64,000 nucleotides of DNA, from positions 1 through 64,000 of the forward strand of contig JAAYVE010000040.1 in NCBI GenBank assembly GCA_012517315.1, written 5' to 3'. The notes under the pieces were generated by a model. That model saw only the letters and a list, made by a program, of their open reading frames with translations. It had not been told where the DNA came from and did no database searches. Shown in pieces: positions 25,341 to 34,462 of this stretch (position 1 is its first letter; every line of letters begins with the position of its first letter). The DNA comes from Deltaproteobacteria bacterium (GTDB taxonomy: Bacteria > Desulfobacterota > Syntrophobacteria > Syntrophobacterales > Syntrophobacteraceae). Made by a program: the position numbers and the translations under genes.

Positions 25341-27278
25341 CTAACCGATCAGGCAAGCCTGAGCCGGCTGATCGAACCGGATGCGTATTTCGTGAACGCC
25401 ACTTTTGAAAGAGGTTTCCACAACGTAACCGAGCTTGTGAAAGACTGCGAACACTCTCTCATTCCCCGGAAGGACATATGCCGTGAGCAGCTTGGCGGAT
25501 TGACTCCTCGCCGCCTCGCTCAGGAGTTGAACGAGAAAACTGGCGATTCCCCTACGCCCGTAGTCGGGGTGCACCGCAAAGTCCAGTTCGGCCTTGTATC
25601 TGGGTTCATCGAGGACGAAGCGGCCGATGGCGACCACCCGTTCCGCCTCCAGGTCTCCAGGGAGGGCCACAATGCTCATTTCCTTCTGGTAGTCGATATT
25701 GACCATGCTCCGCACGTCATAGTGGGGAAATACACGCATGGTGGACAGAAAGCGATAGTAGGATTCGTCCCTGGGAAGGGAATAGAAAAATTCCTTGACC
25801 GCTCTCTCGTCGGTTGGTTTCGCTGGGCGAAAAAAGACCTTCAGACCGTCCTCAAACAGCTGGGTCACTTCCCATTGGGCTGGATAGAGTGCTTTGGGGG
25901 GGATGACCTGCACAATGTCCTGGGAAAGGTAGTTCAGTCGGCGTGCAGCGGCCATGAGTTCCTCACGGAAGTCAGGATGTGCGATCCCGATCAGGGCCAG
26001 GGCCCGGTCCCTGATGCGCTTTCCATGGAGGTAGGCGATGCCGTATTCCGTGACCACGTACTGGACCCCTGCCCGCGTGGTGACGACGCCGGCCCCTTCC
26101 GTCAGCACCGGCACGATCCTGGACGTCTTGCCGTCGAGGGTGGTGGAGGGCAGGACGATGATGGCCTTTCCTTTATGGGAATACATGGCTCCCCGCAGAA
26201 AATCCACGGCACCCCCGACGCCGCTGTAAATCTCGTAACCGAGGGAATCGGAGCAGACTTGGCCGGTGAGGTCCACTTCAAGGCCGGAATTGATGGAGAT
26301 CATGCGGTCGTTTTCGGAAATGACGAGATAATTGTTCGTGTATTCCGTGGGGTAAAAGGCCACCATGGGGTTGTTGTCCACGAAATCGTACAGTCTCTGG
26401 GATCCCAGGCAGAAACTGGCCACGATCTTTCCCTGGTGCACGGTCTTTCTGGCATTGGTGATCACCCCTTTTTCCACCAGGTCCAGATATGCATCGGTCA
26501 GCATGTCCGTATGGACCCCGAGGTCCTTTTTGTCTTCGAGGGCGTACAAGGCTGCCGTGGAGAGGCTGCCAACACCCGCCCGTATCGTCGATCCGTCTTC
26601 GATGAGTTTGGCCACGTGCCTGCCGATCTCTCGAGCGATGGGATTCATGAAAGGGAGGCTCACCTCGAGCAGGGGTTCGTCCCATTCCACAACAGCGTCC
26701 AACTGCTCGACGTGAATGAAGGAATCACCGAGGGTCATGGGCATCTTGGCGTTTACCTGGGCGATGACATGCTTTGCACTCTCCGCCGCAGACTTCACGA
26801 TGTCAATGGATATGCCGTAGCTGCAAAACCCGTGTTCGTCAGGTGGGGAGACCTGAATGAGAGCCACATCGATAGGAACCACTCCACTGCGAAACAAGTC
26901 AGGAACATCCCCAAGATTAATGGGTGTGTAGTCCGCTCGTCCCTGGGCGACGGCCTCTCTGCTGGCCGTTGCCACAAAAAAGGATTTGAGCCGGCATTTC
27001 TCGAAAAAGCTTGCTTCCGTGTAACGACTCGTCCCCACACTGAGGATGTGGAGGATTTCCACGTCGGCCAATTCAGGAATGACTCTTTCCAGAGCCCGGA
27101 CGAGATGCTGCGGTTCGCCGCAGCCGGAACCGATAAAGATGCGGTAACCGCGCTTGAGAATTCTCAACGCCTTTTCCGCGCTCGTCTTCTTTGCTTCGTA
27201 ACCGGAAATCCAGTTCCGATCGCCGCCGACGGAGGCCGGGCGCGTACTGCCCGCCGGTGCCTGTGGACCGTTTAGCAT
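25341..27278 (-). CDS. Acetyl-CoA hydrolase/transferase fused to a GNAT acetyltransferase
   Basis: A 645-residue fusion. Residues about 28-445 are an acetyl-CoA hydrolase/4-hydroxybutyrate CoA-transferase: RIFIGSGCGEPQHLV, VSPPDEHGFCSYGIS, RAGVGSLSTAAL, then YSGVGGAVDFLRGA and the VVTEYGIAYLHGK region that carries the catalytic glutamate. Residues about 475-630 form a GNAT domain (FFRPAKPTDERAVKEFFYSL, LDFAVHPDYGRRGIASFLV with the acetyl-CoA loop). The same fusion is known from other Desulfobacterota, including Geobacter. It may transfer CoA between acids and also acetylate a target, possibly as self-regulation; that is inference. It lies 67 bases downstream of lgt. Confidence 0.9.
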   Translation of the reverse strand: MLNGPQAPAGSTRPASVGGDRNWISGYEAKKTSAEKALRILKRGYRIFIGSGCGEPQHLVRALERVIPELADVEILHILSVGTSRYTEASFFEKCRLKSFFVATASREAVAQGRADYTPINLGDVPDLFRSGVVPIDVALIQVSPPDEHGFCSYGISIDIVKSAAESAKHVIAQVNAKMPMTLGDSFIHVEQLDAVVEWDEPLLEVSLPFMNPIAREIGRHVAKLIEDGSTIRAGVGSLSTAALYALEDKKDLGVHTDMLTDAYLDLVEKGVITNARKTVHQGKIVASFCLGSQRLYDFVDNNPMVAFYPTEYTNNYLVISENDRMISINSGLEVDLTGQVCSDSLGYEIYSGVGGAVDFLRGAMYSHKGKAIIVLPSTTLDGKTSRIVPVLTEGAGVVTTRAGVQYVVTEYGIAYLHGKRIRDRALALIGIAHPDFREELMAAARRLNYLSQDIVQVIPPKALYPAQWEVTQLFEDGLKVFFRPAKPTDERAVKEFFYSLPRDESYYRFLSTMRVFPHYDVRSMVNIDYQKEMSIVALPGDLEAERVVAIGRFVLDEPRYKAELDFAVHPDYGRRGIASFLVQLLSEAARSQSAKLLTAYVLPGNERVFAVFHKLGYVVETSFKSGVHEIRIRFDQPAQACLIG

Positions 27279-27345
27279 GGAGACATCCTCTTCTGACGTT
27301 CATCCTTTGTGAGAGGGCGTTTGGAGGATCTGCAAGCCTTTGGAG

Positions 27346-28149
27346 TCATTGCTGTTCTGGTTTGGAAGACCTGAGATGGATGAGAGAGGCCAGGAGAATG
27401 GCCGCCAGAACCATCATGGCACATAGAATCTGTCCCATGGTGAAATAGGTGAACAAGTATCCGATCTGCGGGTCAGGTTCTTTTACAAACTCGATGAAGA
27501 ATCTTCCGATCCCGTAGAAAAACAGAAAAAACACCACCATCATCCCGTCAGGAAAAGGCCTTCGCCTGAGGACCCAAAGCAGGGCGAAGAGGACCACTCC
27601 CTCAAAAAACGCCTCATAGAGCTGCGACGGGTGTCGGGGAAGGGGCCCCCCCCCGGGAAAGATCATGCCCCACGGCAGATCTGTGGGAAGCCCGAGCAGT
27701 TCCGCATTGATGAAGTTGCCGATCCGCCCCAACCCCAGTCCAATAGGCGTGGTGACGACGATGCTGTCGGCGACGGCCGCAAAAGGCAGCTTCCGCCTGC
27801 GGCAAAACAGGATGGCGGCCAGAAGGACTCCGATGAATCCTCCGTGGAAGGACATGCCCCCGTGCCACGTTGCGAAAATCTCCAGAGGATTCCTGAGGTA
27901 GGATCCATAATCGTTGAATTCGTAAAAGAGGACGTATCCCAGCCGACCTCCCAGGATGAGTCCGATGGCGAGGTAAAAGATGAGATCCTGGACGATGGGG
28001 CCCACGAGGCCTATTTGCCTCGAGCGCTCCTGCTTCTGGATGAGGAAGTAGGAGGCAATGAAACCCAGGACGTACATGACGCCGTACCATCGGATGCGCA
28101 ACGGGCCGATTTGGACGAGATCCGGATCGATATTGGGATAAGGAATCAT
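27346..28149 (-). CDS. lgt: Prolipoprotein diacylglyceryl transferase
   Basis: Inner-membrane enzyme that attaches diacylglycerol to the lipobox cysteine of prolipoproteins. In the 267-residue protein the essential motif HGGMSFHGGFIG (residues about 98-109) and the signature GLGRIGNFINAELLGLPTDL are present, with seven hydrophobic helices in total. Start and length are normal. It probably shares a transcript with the CoA-transferase fusion downstream. Confidence 0.95.
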   Translation of the reverse strand: MIPYPNIDPDLVQIGPLRIRWYGVMYVLGFIASYFLIQKQERSRQIGLVGPIVQDLIFYLAIGLILGGRLGYVLFYEFNDYGSYLRNPLEIFATWHGGMSFHGGFIGVLLAAILFCRRRKLPFAAVADSIVVTTPIGLGLGRIGNFINAELLGLPTDLPWGMIFPGGGPLPRHPSQLYEAFFEGVVLFALLWVLRRRPFPDGMMVVFFLFFYGIGRFFIEFVKEPDPQIGYLFTYFTMGQILCAMMVLAAILLASLIHLRSSKPEQQ

Positions 28150-28785
28150 GGTGCTGACCTCTTCTCAGTTTTCAGGCTAGCATACGGAAGTGCATGGGTC
28201 AATTGCGAGGGTTGTAAAGGTTCAAGGGGGCAAACCCAATTCACGCTGCCTCCGCTGCTTGCTGAAAACCATATGCGGCAAATTGCGCGGGATGAGGATC
28301 GCTCAGACGGTCATGATACTGCCCAAGATCGGCGGGGATGTCTGACATTTTTCGGATGCTGCGGGCATGTCTTGCCGGTGCCTTCAGGTGCCCCGCTCCG
28401 TCTAGTCTTGCGAGCACCGCGTTCCGCCGTAGCTCGAGTTCCCGATGTGCGAATCGGATCCTGTGAAGCATTGCTCTCTCTCCGTGCGGACTGGTTTCGC
28501 TTCAATTGCAGTTGAGTGCGCGGCGGTCGAAGCGTGATTCCCGTGACGGTTTTTGGAGAGCGAAGAATGAGTAGGAGGGTTTCTTCCAGGGCGTGGCCCT
28601 TCTGAACTGCGGGCGTTGACAAATAGGCGGTTCTGCTTTTCAATACGGAACGCCCCATAGGTGATTTACCAACAAGGGGAAACCGTTGGACCTGCAGAGT
28701 TTCCCCCCCACTCTTGGGGCCTTTTCTTCCGTGGGTGCCCATGGTGTTTTTCCATGAAGGCTGCTTGAAAACCGGAAAACGAAGA
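28150..28785. other. Divergent intergenic region upstream of lgt and the aldehyde dehydrogenase
   Basis: About 640 bases. It contains the sigma70-like promoter at 28616-28644. A minus-strand frame at 28241-28471 has a protein-like C-terminal half (ADLGQYHDRLSDPHPAQF) but no ribosome site or recognisable family, so it may be a gene remnant. Nothing else was recognised. Confidence 0.4.
28616..28644 (+). promoter_or_regulatory. Putative sigma70 promoter for the aldehyde dehydrogenase-mob unit
   Basis: TTGACA (28616-28621), a 17-base spacer and TTCAAT (28639-28644). The -35 box is perfect and the -10 box matches four of six. It points at the aldehyde dehydrogenase start at 28786. Confidence 0.5.
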
Positions 28786-30231
28786 ATGCGAGAATCTGAG
28801 GTGCTGGTTCACTCGTCGTGGATAGACGGTAAAGATGTGAGAGGAGACGGAACAACATACCCCCTGATCAATCCAAGGACAGGGGTGGAATATGCCAAGG
28901 TGTCCGCCGCGAGTGCGAGCACGGTCCAACTGGCCCTCGAGAGTGCTCGCCGGAGCTTCGCCGGGTGGAAATCTCTCGATGCCTCCAGCCGGTCCTCCGC
29001 ACTCCGTGAACTTGCTCAGTTGATAAGGGCAGACCGGGAATCGTTGGGAGCCGCTCTTTCCCTAGAGGTGGGAAAGAGCCCAACTGCGGCCGTTGATGAG
29101 GTGATGAATGCCGCCTCCCTTCTAGATTACTTTGCTGAGGAGAACCTCCGAAGGTCTGGAGAGATGCCTTTGATGGGCCACCGTCGCGAAAGGGTTCTGG
29201 TGATGCGGGAGCCCGTGGGCGTCGTGGTGGCCATCACTCCTTTCAACTATCCCTTGAGTACTCTCGCCTGCAAGATCGCACCGGCTTTGGCGGTGGGCTG
29301 CACCGTTGTGGCCAAACCCGACGAGCACACGCCGGTCAGCACGCTGACGGTGGCGAAGATGGCTTCTTGTGCGGGTATTCCTCCAGGGGTTTTCAATGTG
29401 GTCACCGGGACTGGAGTGGGAGCGGGGCGCATGCTGGTGGACCACCACATACCTGGGCTTATCACCTTCACCGGCAGCACGGAAGTGGGAAAAGAGATCA
29501 TGGCCGTCAGTTCCCGTTGGGTGAGAAAAGTGGTCCTCGAACTTGGTGGCCACTGCCCTGCCATTGTATGCGGGGATGCGGATTGGGGCGAAGTGCTGCC
29601 GCAGATCCTGAACCAGAGCATGAAGAACTCTGGTCAGTATTGTTACCGGATCAGCCGCATTCTCGTCCACAAGGAAATCTACCCCTCGTTTCTAAAAGCT
29701 TTTGTGGCTGAAGCCTCCAAGCTTGGACCGGGTTGTTCGGACGAACCGGAAAGAGAGATCGGGCCTCTGAATAACGTGCAAGTCCTCAGCCGACTGCGCG
29801 CTCAGGTGCAACAGGCTGTGGATGAGGGAGCCCGGGTGGAACTGGGTGGCAATTCCGTGGCCATGCCTTCGGGGGGATTCTTCTATCCCCCCACGGTCCT
29901 GACGGGCATCTCAGGGGACATGAGCATCCTCAAGGATGAAGTCTTTGGCCCGGTCACACTCATTCAACCCTTCAGCACCATGGAGGAGGCGGTGGAATCC
30001 GCCAACGGGACCCGATTTGGCCTGGCCGCCTATCTTTTTACCAGGGACCTTGCCATGGCTCTCGAATGGGCCGATCGGCTGGAGGCTGGCAGTGTCTGGA
30101 TCAACAGGATCCATCAGGCCTATCCGCAAGTGCCGTTCGGGGGAATGAAGGAAAGCGGTCTGGGCAGGGAAAAGTCCAGGTTCGGCATGGAGGAATACAC
30201 GGAGTTGAAGGCGGTTTACTTGTCATACTGA
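28786..30231 (+). CDS. NAD(P)-dependent aldehyde dehydrogenase
   Basis: A 481-residue cytosolic ALDH-superfamily enzyme oxidising an aldehyde to the acid. The nucleotide-binding part has PFNYPLSTLACKIAPAL and TGSTEVGKEI. The general-base glutamate lies in VLELGGHCPAI, and the catalytic cysteine in NSGQYCYRISR, where QxC is kept although the flanking residues differ from common ALDHs. The C-terminus has KDEVFGPVTLI and PFGGMKESGLGRE. The start at 28786 (MRESEVL) fits the family; the open frame extends to 28714. The subfamily (succinate semialdehyde, glyceraldehyde-3-phosphate or other) cannot be decided. It lies 53 bases before mobB. Confidence 0.88.
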   Translation: MRESEVLVHSSWIDGKDVRGDGTTYPLINPRTGVEYAKVSAASASTVQLALESARRSFAGWKSLDASSRSSALRELAQLIRADRESLGAALSLEVGKSPTAAVDEVMNAASLLDYFAEENLRRSGEMPLMGHRRERVLVMREPVGVVVAITPFNYPLSTLACKIAPALAVGCTVVAKPDEHTPVSTLTVAKMASCAGIPPGVFNVVTGTGVGAGRMLVDHHIPGLITFTGSTEVGKEIMAVSSRWVRKVVLELGGHCPAIVCGDADWGEVLPQILNQSMKNSGQYCYRISRILVHKEIYPSFLKAFVAEASKLGPGCSDEPEREIGPLNNVQVLSRLRAQVQQAVDEGARVELGGNSVAMPSGGFFYPPTVLTGISGDMSILKDEVFGPVTLIQPFSTMEEAVESANGTRFGLAAYLFTRDLAMALEWADRLEAGSVWINRIHQAYPQVPFGGMKESGLGREKSRFGMEEYTELKAVYLSY

Positions 30232-30284
30232 ATGGGAGGGACCTAGGGGTCCACGTGCGACAATCCTTGGGAGGGAAAAATTTC

Positions 30285-30941
30285 ATGATACCGATCATCT
30301 GCTTTGTCGGGGCTTCCAACGTGGGAAAGACCACTCACCTGGAGCGGCTCATTCCTGAGTTGAGAGGAAGGGGCTACCGGGTAGGGGTTGTGAAGCACGA
30401 CGCCCACAGCTTCACAATGGATCGGGAGGGAAAGGACACTTGGCGGCTTCGGCAGGCGGGCGCCGACACGGTGGCCATCTCATCGGCGGAAAAGGTCGCA
30501 ATGATCCGAGGCACAGATGCAGAAATGGACCTCGAGATGATGGCCAGCCGCCTTTTCTGGAATGAAGACCTGTTGCTCACGGAAGGTTTCAAACGCTCCC
30601 GATTCCCCAAGATCGAAATCTTCAGGGCCTCCGTGGAAAAAACGCCAATCTGCACACCCGGTGACAATCTTGTGGGATTGGTCACCGATGACCCCCTGCA
30701 AGCGGACATCCCCGTTTTCCGATTTGCGGAGGTGACGAAACTGGCTGATTTCATTGAAGAACGTTATCTCAAAGGTAGGAAGAGGACCAAGGCAACCGTT
30801 CACCTGGATGGAAAGCAGCTTCCTGTGAACGATTTCGTCCGCGAATTTCTGGGGGCGGGGATCGTGGGGATGCTCTCGACCCTTCGCGGCTGGAAAAGCC
30901 CACGCACCATCGATATTCACTTGCGGACAGGAGATGAATAG
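30285..30941 (+). CDS. mobB: Molybdopterin-guanine dinucleotide biosynthesis GTP-binding protein MobB
   Basis: A 218-residue accessory protein of molybdenum cofactor maturation. The P-loop is GASNVGKTT, followed by RGYRVGVVKHDAHSFTMDREGKDTWR, the classical MobB segment, and later DLLLTEGFKRSRFPKIEIFR. GGGAGGG precedes the ATG at 30285. The C-terminal 55 residues go beyond the core domain and end in an amphipathic region (NDFVREFLGAGIVGML). The mobA start follows the stop directly. Confidence 0.9.
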   Translation: MIPIICFVGASNVGKTTHLERLIPELRGRGYRVGVVKHDAHSFTMDREGKDTWRLRQAGADTVAISSAEKVAMIRGTDAEMDLEMMASRLFWNEDLLLTEGFKRSRFPKIEIFRASVEKTPICTPGDNLVGLVTDDPLQADIPVFRFAEVTKLADFIEERYLKGRKRTKATVHLDGKQLPVNDFVREFLGAGIVGMLSTLRGWKSPRTIDIHLRTGDE

Positions 30942-31511
30942 GTGATCAGCGGGGCGGTCCTGGCCGGAGGCATGAGCCGCCGGTACGGCAGGAACAAAGC
31001 CGTCGAGGTCTTCCGAGGAAAGCGTCTGGTTGATAGCGCCGTCGAAGTCCTCCAATCCTTCTGTGACCCGGTGTTTGTCGTGATCAACGACCTTTCCCTC
31101 TACTGGGACCTGCCTGTGACCCTCATCCAGGACGTCCTGCCCGGCCAAGGCCCTCTCGGAGGCATCTACACCGCCTTGCTTTTCAGTCCCAACGAATGGG
31201 TGTTCGTGCGTGCCACGGACATGCCGCTGCTTGTCCCCGAACTGCTCCTCTATATGTGTGAGGTCAGGCCGGGCTTTGACGCTGTCGTCCCCGTGTTCAA
31301 CGGCCTCCACGAACCCCTTTTCGCACTCTACCACCGGCGATGCCTCGCCCCCATCGCTTCCCTCCTGGAGAGAGGGGAGAGGAAAATCGTCCGCTTCTTT
31401 CCAGGACTGCGCGTCAGGAAACTGCAGGAAGAGGAATGGCGCCCTCTCGATGCCGAAGGACTGAGTTTTGTCAATGTGAACACACCTGAAGACTGGGGAA
31501 AGATCCCATGA
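30942..31511 (+). CDS. mobA: Molybdenum cofactor guanylyltransferase MobA
   Basis: Adds GMP to molybdopterin, giving the bis-MGD cofactor used by DMSO-reductase-family enzymes. The 189-residue protein has the nucleotidyltransferase N-terminus GAVLAGGMSRRYGRNKA, then DVLPGQGPLGGIYTAL and the RATDMPLL metal-binding region. It starts with GTG immediately after the mobB stop. The window also holds a molybdo-oxidoreductase (about 52-54 kb) that would need this cofactor. Confidence 0.9.
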   Translation: MISGAVLAGGMSRRYGRNKAVEVFRGKRLVDSAVEVLQSFCDPVFVVINDLSLYWDLPVTLIQDVLPGQGPLGGIYTALLFSPNEWVFVRATDMPLLVPELLLYMCEVRPGFDAVVPVFNGLHEPLFALYHRRCLAPIASLLERGERKIVRFFPGLRVRKLQEEEWRPLDAEGLSFVNVNTPEDWGKIP

Positions 31512-32755
31512 ACCTGCGGGAGGTGAGGAAACGGGTTCTGGAGTTGGTGCGGATGTCCGAGGCGGAATGGATTGACCTGGAACAGGCCGTCGGACGGGTG
31601 GCGGCCGCTTCGGTTCGGGCGAAGGTCGATCTGCCTCAATCGGGTCGGTCGGGCTTCGACGGTTTCGCCATCCGCAGCGCGGACACGAGAGAGGCGTCCA
31701 CGGAGGCTCCGTGCACCCTCACCTGCCTTCCTGGGTCCGTGGCGGCGGGTTCCACCAGGCGGGTGAGCCTGAGAACCGGGCACACCGTGGAGATCTTCAC
31801 CGGCGCTCCCCTTCCCGCCAATGCGGATGCTGTGGTGCCCATGGAGAATGTGGTCCGGAACGGTCAGCGCGTTGCCATCCCCCACGTGATTCATGCCGGG
31901 GAGGGCGTGAGGCGGATGGGGGAGGAGGCGCTGAAGGGCGAGGAGTTGATCGCAAGGGGCCAGATCCTCACACCGACCCGTCTGGCCATCCTCGCCACCC
32001 AGGGAATCCGCACACTGCAGGTTTTCAGCCGACCACGGGTTTTCGTGCTGGGGACGGGGGATGAAGTGAGGGAGCTGGGACAACCCACGGACGGCCCCTA
32101 CATCTACGGCAACAACCGGCTTCTGATGGGTTGGCTGGCCTCGTGTTGCGGGGGAATTCCCGTTCAGGCTGGCATCGCCCGGGACGACACGGCCGAAATC
32201 GCCGGGAGGCTTGAGACGGCGAACGGGGAGGTCGTCATCACGACGGGAGGTATCGGCCGCGGGGGAAGGGATTGTGTTCTCGACGCCTGGGCCAGGATGG
32301 GTGTCCAGGTGATCTGCAGGGAGATCAATCTCATTCCTGGAAAAACCAGTGCGACCGGTTGGAAGGACAATCGGCTTTTTTTCGCCTTGCCGGGCAATCC
32401 TTGGGGTGCGCAGGCCGTGTTCGAAGAACTGGTCGCCCCGGCACTTCGAAAGCATCAGGGTTTGAAACCGTTGCAGCGGCCTGCGGTCGCGGCGAGGTTG
32501 ACCTCATCGGTTCGAAAGCGACCGGGCTTTTTCAAGGCCGTTCGGGGGATTCTGAAGTTCGAGGGGCCAATTCCGTCCTTTGAGCCCATAAGGCCAAAAG
32601 ACACCTCCCTTTTCTCGATTCTCAAGAAGAGCTTGGCGTTTGCTCTCCTCGATGCGGAGACGGAAGAGTTGGAGGCCGGATCCCAGTTGGAGGTTTTCCT
32701 CCATGAGTGCCCGCTGGCTGCGTATCCCCTGCTTTCGGATTCCACGTTGTGCTGA
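31508..32755 (+). CDS. moeA: Molybdopterin molybdenumtransferase MoeA
   Basis: Inserts molybdenum into adenylylated molybdopterin. In the 415-residue protein recognisable parts are RSGFDGFAIRSADT, EIFTGAPLPANADAVVPME, the GTGDEV motif, TTGGIGRGGRDCV and FALPGNPWGA. The start ATG overlaps the mobA stop (ATGA), so mobB-mobA-moeA are coupled. In common MoeA the motif reads GGxSxGxxD; here it is GGIGRGGRD, which is still within the family's range. Confidence 0.9.
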   Translation: MNLREVRKRVLELVRMSEAEWIDLEQAVGRVAAASVRAKVDLPQSGRSGFDGFAIRSADTREASTEAPCTLTCLPGSVAAGSTRRVSLRTGHTVEIFTGAPLPANADAVVPMENVVRNGQRVAIPHVIHAGEGVRRMGEEALKGEELIARGQILTPTRLAILATQGIRTLQVFSRPRVFVLGTGDEVRELGQPTDGPYIYGNNRLLMGWLASCCGGIPVQAGIARDDTAEIAGRLETANGEVVITTGGIGRGGRDCVLDAWARMGVQVICREINLIPGKTSATGWKDNRLFFALPGNPWGAQAVFEELVAPALRKHQGLKPLQRPAVAARLTSSVRKRPGFFKAVRGILKFEGPIPSFEPIRPKDTSLFSILKKSLAFALLDAETEELEAGSQLEVFLHECPLAAYPLLSDSTLC

Positions 32756-32884
32756 ATCTTTGAAACTGCTAAGCTGGCATCTTGGGAATCCGGCCGCTTG
32801 GAGTCCCCCTCTTTGTGAGCCATGGAGATCGCCACAAATCGCGCATGGAACCCGTCAAACAGTCGTAGCCGGTAAGGGGTCAGC

Positions 32885-33526
32885 ATGTTCAAAGGCACAC
32901 CCATAGAGGCGGGGTACTATTCCCTCCTCCAACGCCATCTCGTTCCCAGACTCATGATCCTCAAAGTCAAACCTAACCACATCACGTTCATGGGGCTCTT
33001 CGTCAGTCTCGGGGCGGGGTTGTCCTTTGCCTATTCCCCTCTGCTGGGAGGATTGTTCACCCTCCTCACCGGATTGCTCGACACTCTGGACGGATCCCTC
33101 GCCCGGGCCCTGGGACAGACCAGGAAATTCGGTGCTTTCCTGGATTCGGTCCTGGACCGCTACACCGAGTTCATCATCTTTCTGGGAATCTGGTGTTATT
33201 TCTATCGCCAGGGGGCTTCAACCCCGTTTTTCTCCCTCGTCATCCTGCTCATTCTTTTCGGCTCCCTCATGGTGAGCTATACCCGCGCCCGGGCTGAGGG
33301 CCTTGGAGAGCCTTGCATGGTGGGATTGTTTCAGAGGGGTGAAAGGATCGTCCTCATTGGTTTGGCTGGAATTTTCAATCCGCTGGTGAACAGATGGATC
33401 GGCTTGTCCGCTGGTCATTGGGGTCAGGACATCACGCTGACCCTGGTGCTTCTCGTTCTGGCGGTGGGGACCAACTGGACCGCTCTGTGGAGATTCCTAC
33501 ACGTTCTGAATAACTTGAGGAAGTAG
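32885..33526 (+). CDS. CDP-alcohol phosphatidyltransferase family protein
   Basis: A 213-residue integral membrane enzyme of phospholipid synthesis. The catalytic motif DG-x2-AR-x8-G-x3-D-x3-D is complete in LDGSLARALGQTRKFGAFLD followed by SVLDR (about residues 74-97). About six hydrophobic helices are visible. The start at 32885 follows a purine-rich GGTAAGGGG stretch. The family includes phosphatidylglycerophosphate, phosphatidylserine and phosphatidylinositol-phosphate synthases; the spacing and size are closest to the last group, but the acceptor alcohol is uncertain. Confidence 0.82.
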   Translation: MFKGTPIEAGYYSLLQRHLVPRLMILKVKPNHITFMGLFVSLGAGLSFAYSPLLGGLFTLLTGLLDTLDGSLARALGQTRKFGAFLDSVLDRYTEFIIFLGIWCYFYRQGASTPFFSLVILLILFGSLMVSYTRARAEGLGEPCMVGLFQRGERIVLIGLAGIFNPLVNRWIGLSAGHWGQDITLTLVLLVLAVGTNWTALWRFLHVLNNLRK

Positions 33527-33552
33527 TCTTACCGTTTTTCGGTGCCCTGCCC

Positions 33553-33975
33553 TCAGGCCGGATTGAGCACCTTTTTGAGAACGATCCGGTCTTCTTCCCT
33601 GTAAATCTCGAAAGAATCGCCAATAGCAAAGCCCAACTGCTCAATGAGAAGGGCCTTGTTGAGCGTGATGCTCCCGCTTTGCCCGATGGTCCGGAAATTG
33701 GACGTCTTGATGAGCATACCAGGCTTGGCCGGAGGTTTTTCCCGCCTCCGCACCACAGTTCGCTCCGGGTAAGAGGGCATTATCTTTGGATTGTTTGTTT
33801 TCTGAAAATCCAGCTGGGGAATCTCCCCCAGTTCCATGAGGCCCCGGAGATAGAGGTCCTGGACTTCGCTTTTGAATTTGATTCCAAAAATCTTTTGCAC
33901 GGACTCCAGAGAGCGCCCGTTTCTGATTTCATTCACCACCAGTTTCGGATCGATATTCTTGTATTCGATCTGCAT
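33553..33975 (-). CDS. AbrB/SpoVT-fold protein with an N-terminal helical domain
   Basis: A 140-residue protein. The start at 33975 (MQIEYKNIDPK) is preferred because GAAGGG lies upstream; the frame itself reaches 33999. The N-terminal 60 residues form a small helical domain (LVVNEIRNGRSLESVQKIFG), a middle basic linker follows, and the C-terminus is a swapped-hairpin AbrB-like DNA-binding domain (SGSITLNKALLIEQLGFAIGDSFEIY, then EDRIVLKKV). It may be a transcriptional regulator. Its transcript could start at the strong promoter at 34434-34462, through a leader of about 450 bases. Confidence 0.7.
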   Translation of the reverse strand: MQIEYKNIDPKLVVNEIRNGRSLESVQKIFGIKFKSEVQDLYLRGLMELGEIPQLDFQKTNNPKIMPSYPERTVVRRREKPPAKPGMLIKTSNFRTIGQSGSITLNKALLIEQLGFAIGDSFEIYREEDRIVLKKVLNPA

Positions 33976-34219
33976 GGATATAACCCTTCGATTCATCAAA
34001 CGTTGAGGACAAAACGTTCACTCGCCTTGCACATTCTCATCATCTCGACTCCCACGCCCCTCCCTTCACGTCTCCATCCGGGAAGCTCCGCAACGCATTC
34101 CCACTTGCGTGGGTTTGCGGTGCAATCACGCCTCGGGCGCGAACAGGAACTGCGACCTCGAATCCTGGATCTCAAGAGATGAGCCGATTAACGGGCGAAT
34201 GAGCCATCATTCAGAAATG

Positions 34220-34427
34220 CGGCGTCCCTCTGACCAGAAGTGCTGTTGAATGACTACGGATTCCTTGTAGGGAGAATCGACGAGAGGGTGAAACCAAACT
34301 CTTCCCCGCCCCTGCATCCACGGACGAGGTGACATGCAGTTCGGCATTCACAACCGCTGATTTCGAGTAAACCCGTGTGGAAGAGTTGGAATCTGAAAGG
34401 AAACACTCCCGTGCGTAGGCTCTGGCA
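34220..34427 (-). ncRNA. Candidate 6S-like structured RNA
   Basis: A near-consensus promoter (next entry) fires into about 200 bases with no gene but with nested long-range pairing. CGTAG (34418-34414) pairs with 34258-34254, CTCCC-complement GGGAG (34410-34406) with 34274-34270, and CCAACTCTTCC (34389-34379) with GGAAGAGTTTGG (34305-34294), 11 pairs with one bulge. An internal CACGG/CCGTG follows. Between the second and third helices the strand on each side is unpaired for 16 and 19 bases. A rod with a large central bubble is the hallmark of 6S RNA. No terminator was found, and no primary-sequence match to 6S was recognised. Confidence 0.35.
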
Positions 34428-34433
34428 CCCACT

Positions 34434-34462
34434 ATAGTAATATTAGCGTTTCCCTTTGTCAA
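34434..34462 (-). promoter_or_regulatory. Strong sigma70-type promoter reading into a gene-free stretch
   Basis: TTGACA (34462-34457), 17 bases, TACTAT (34439-34434) on the minus strand. Both boxes and the spacing are near ideal. The next start codon on this strand is 33975, about 450 bases away, which suggests a structured RNA or a long leader. Confidence 0.7.

Noticed and set aside
25392-27275. A 627-codon open frame on the plus strand
   Set aside because: Antisense of the CoA-transferase/GNAT fusion, which has clear motifs; the plus-strand product has none.
28241-28471. A 76-codon minus-strand frame
   Set aside because: The C-terminal half looks protein-like, but there is no ribosome site and I cannot place it in a family; it may be a remnant.
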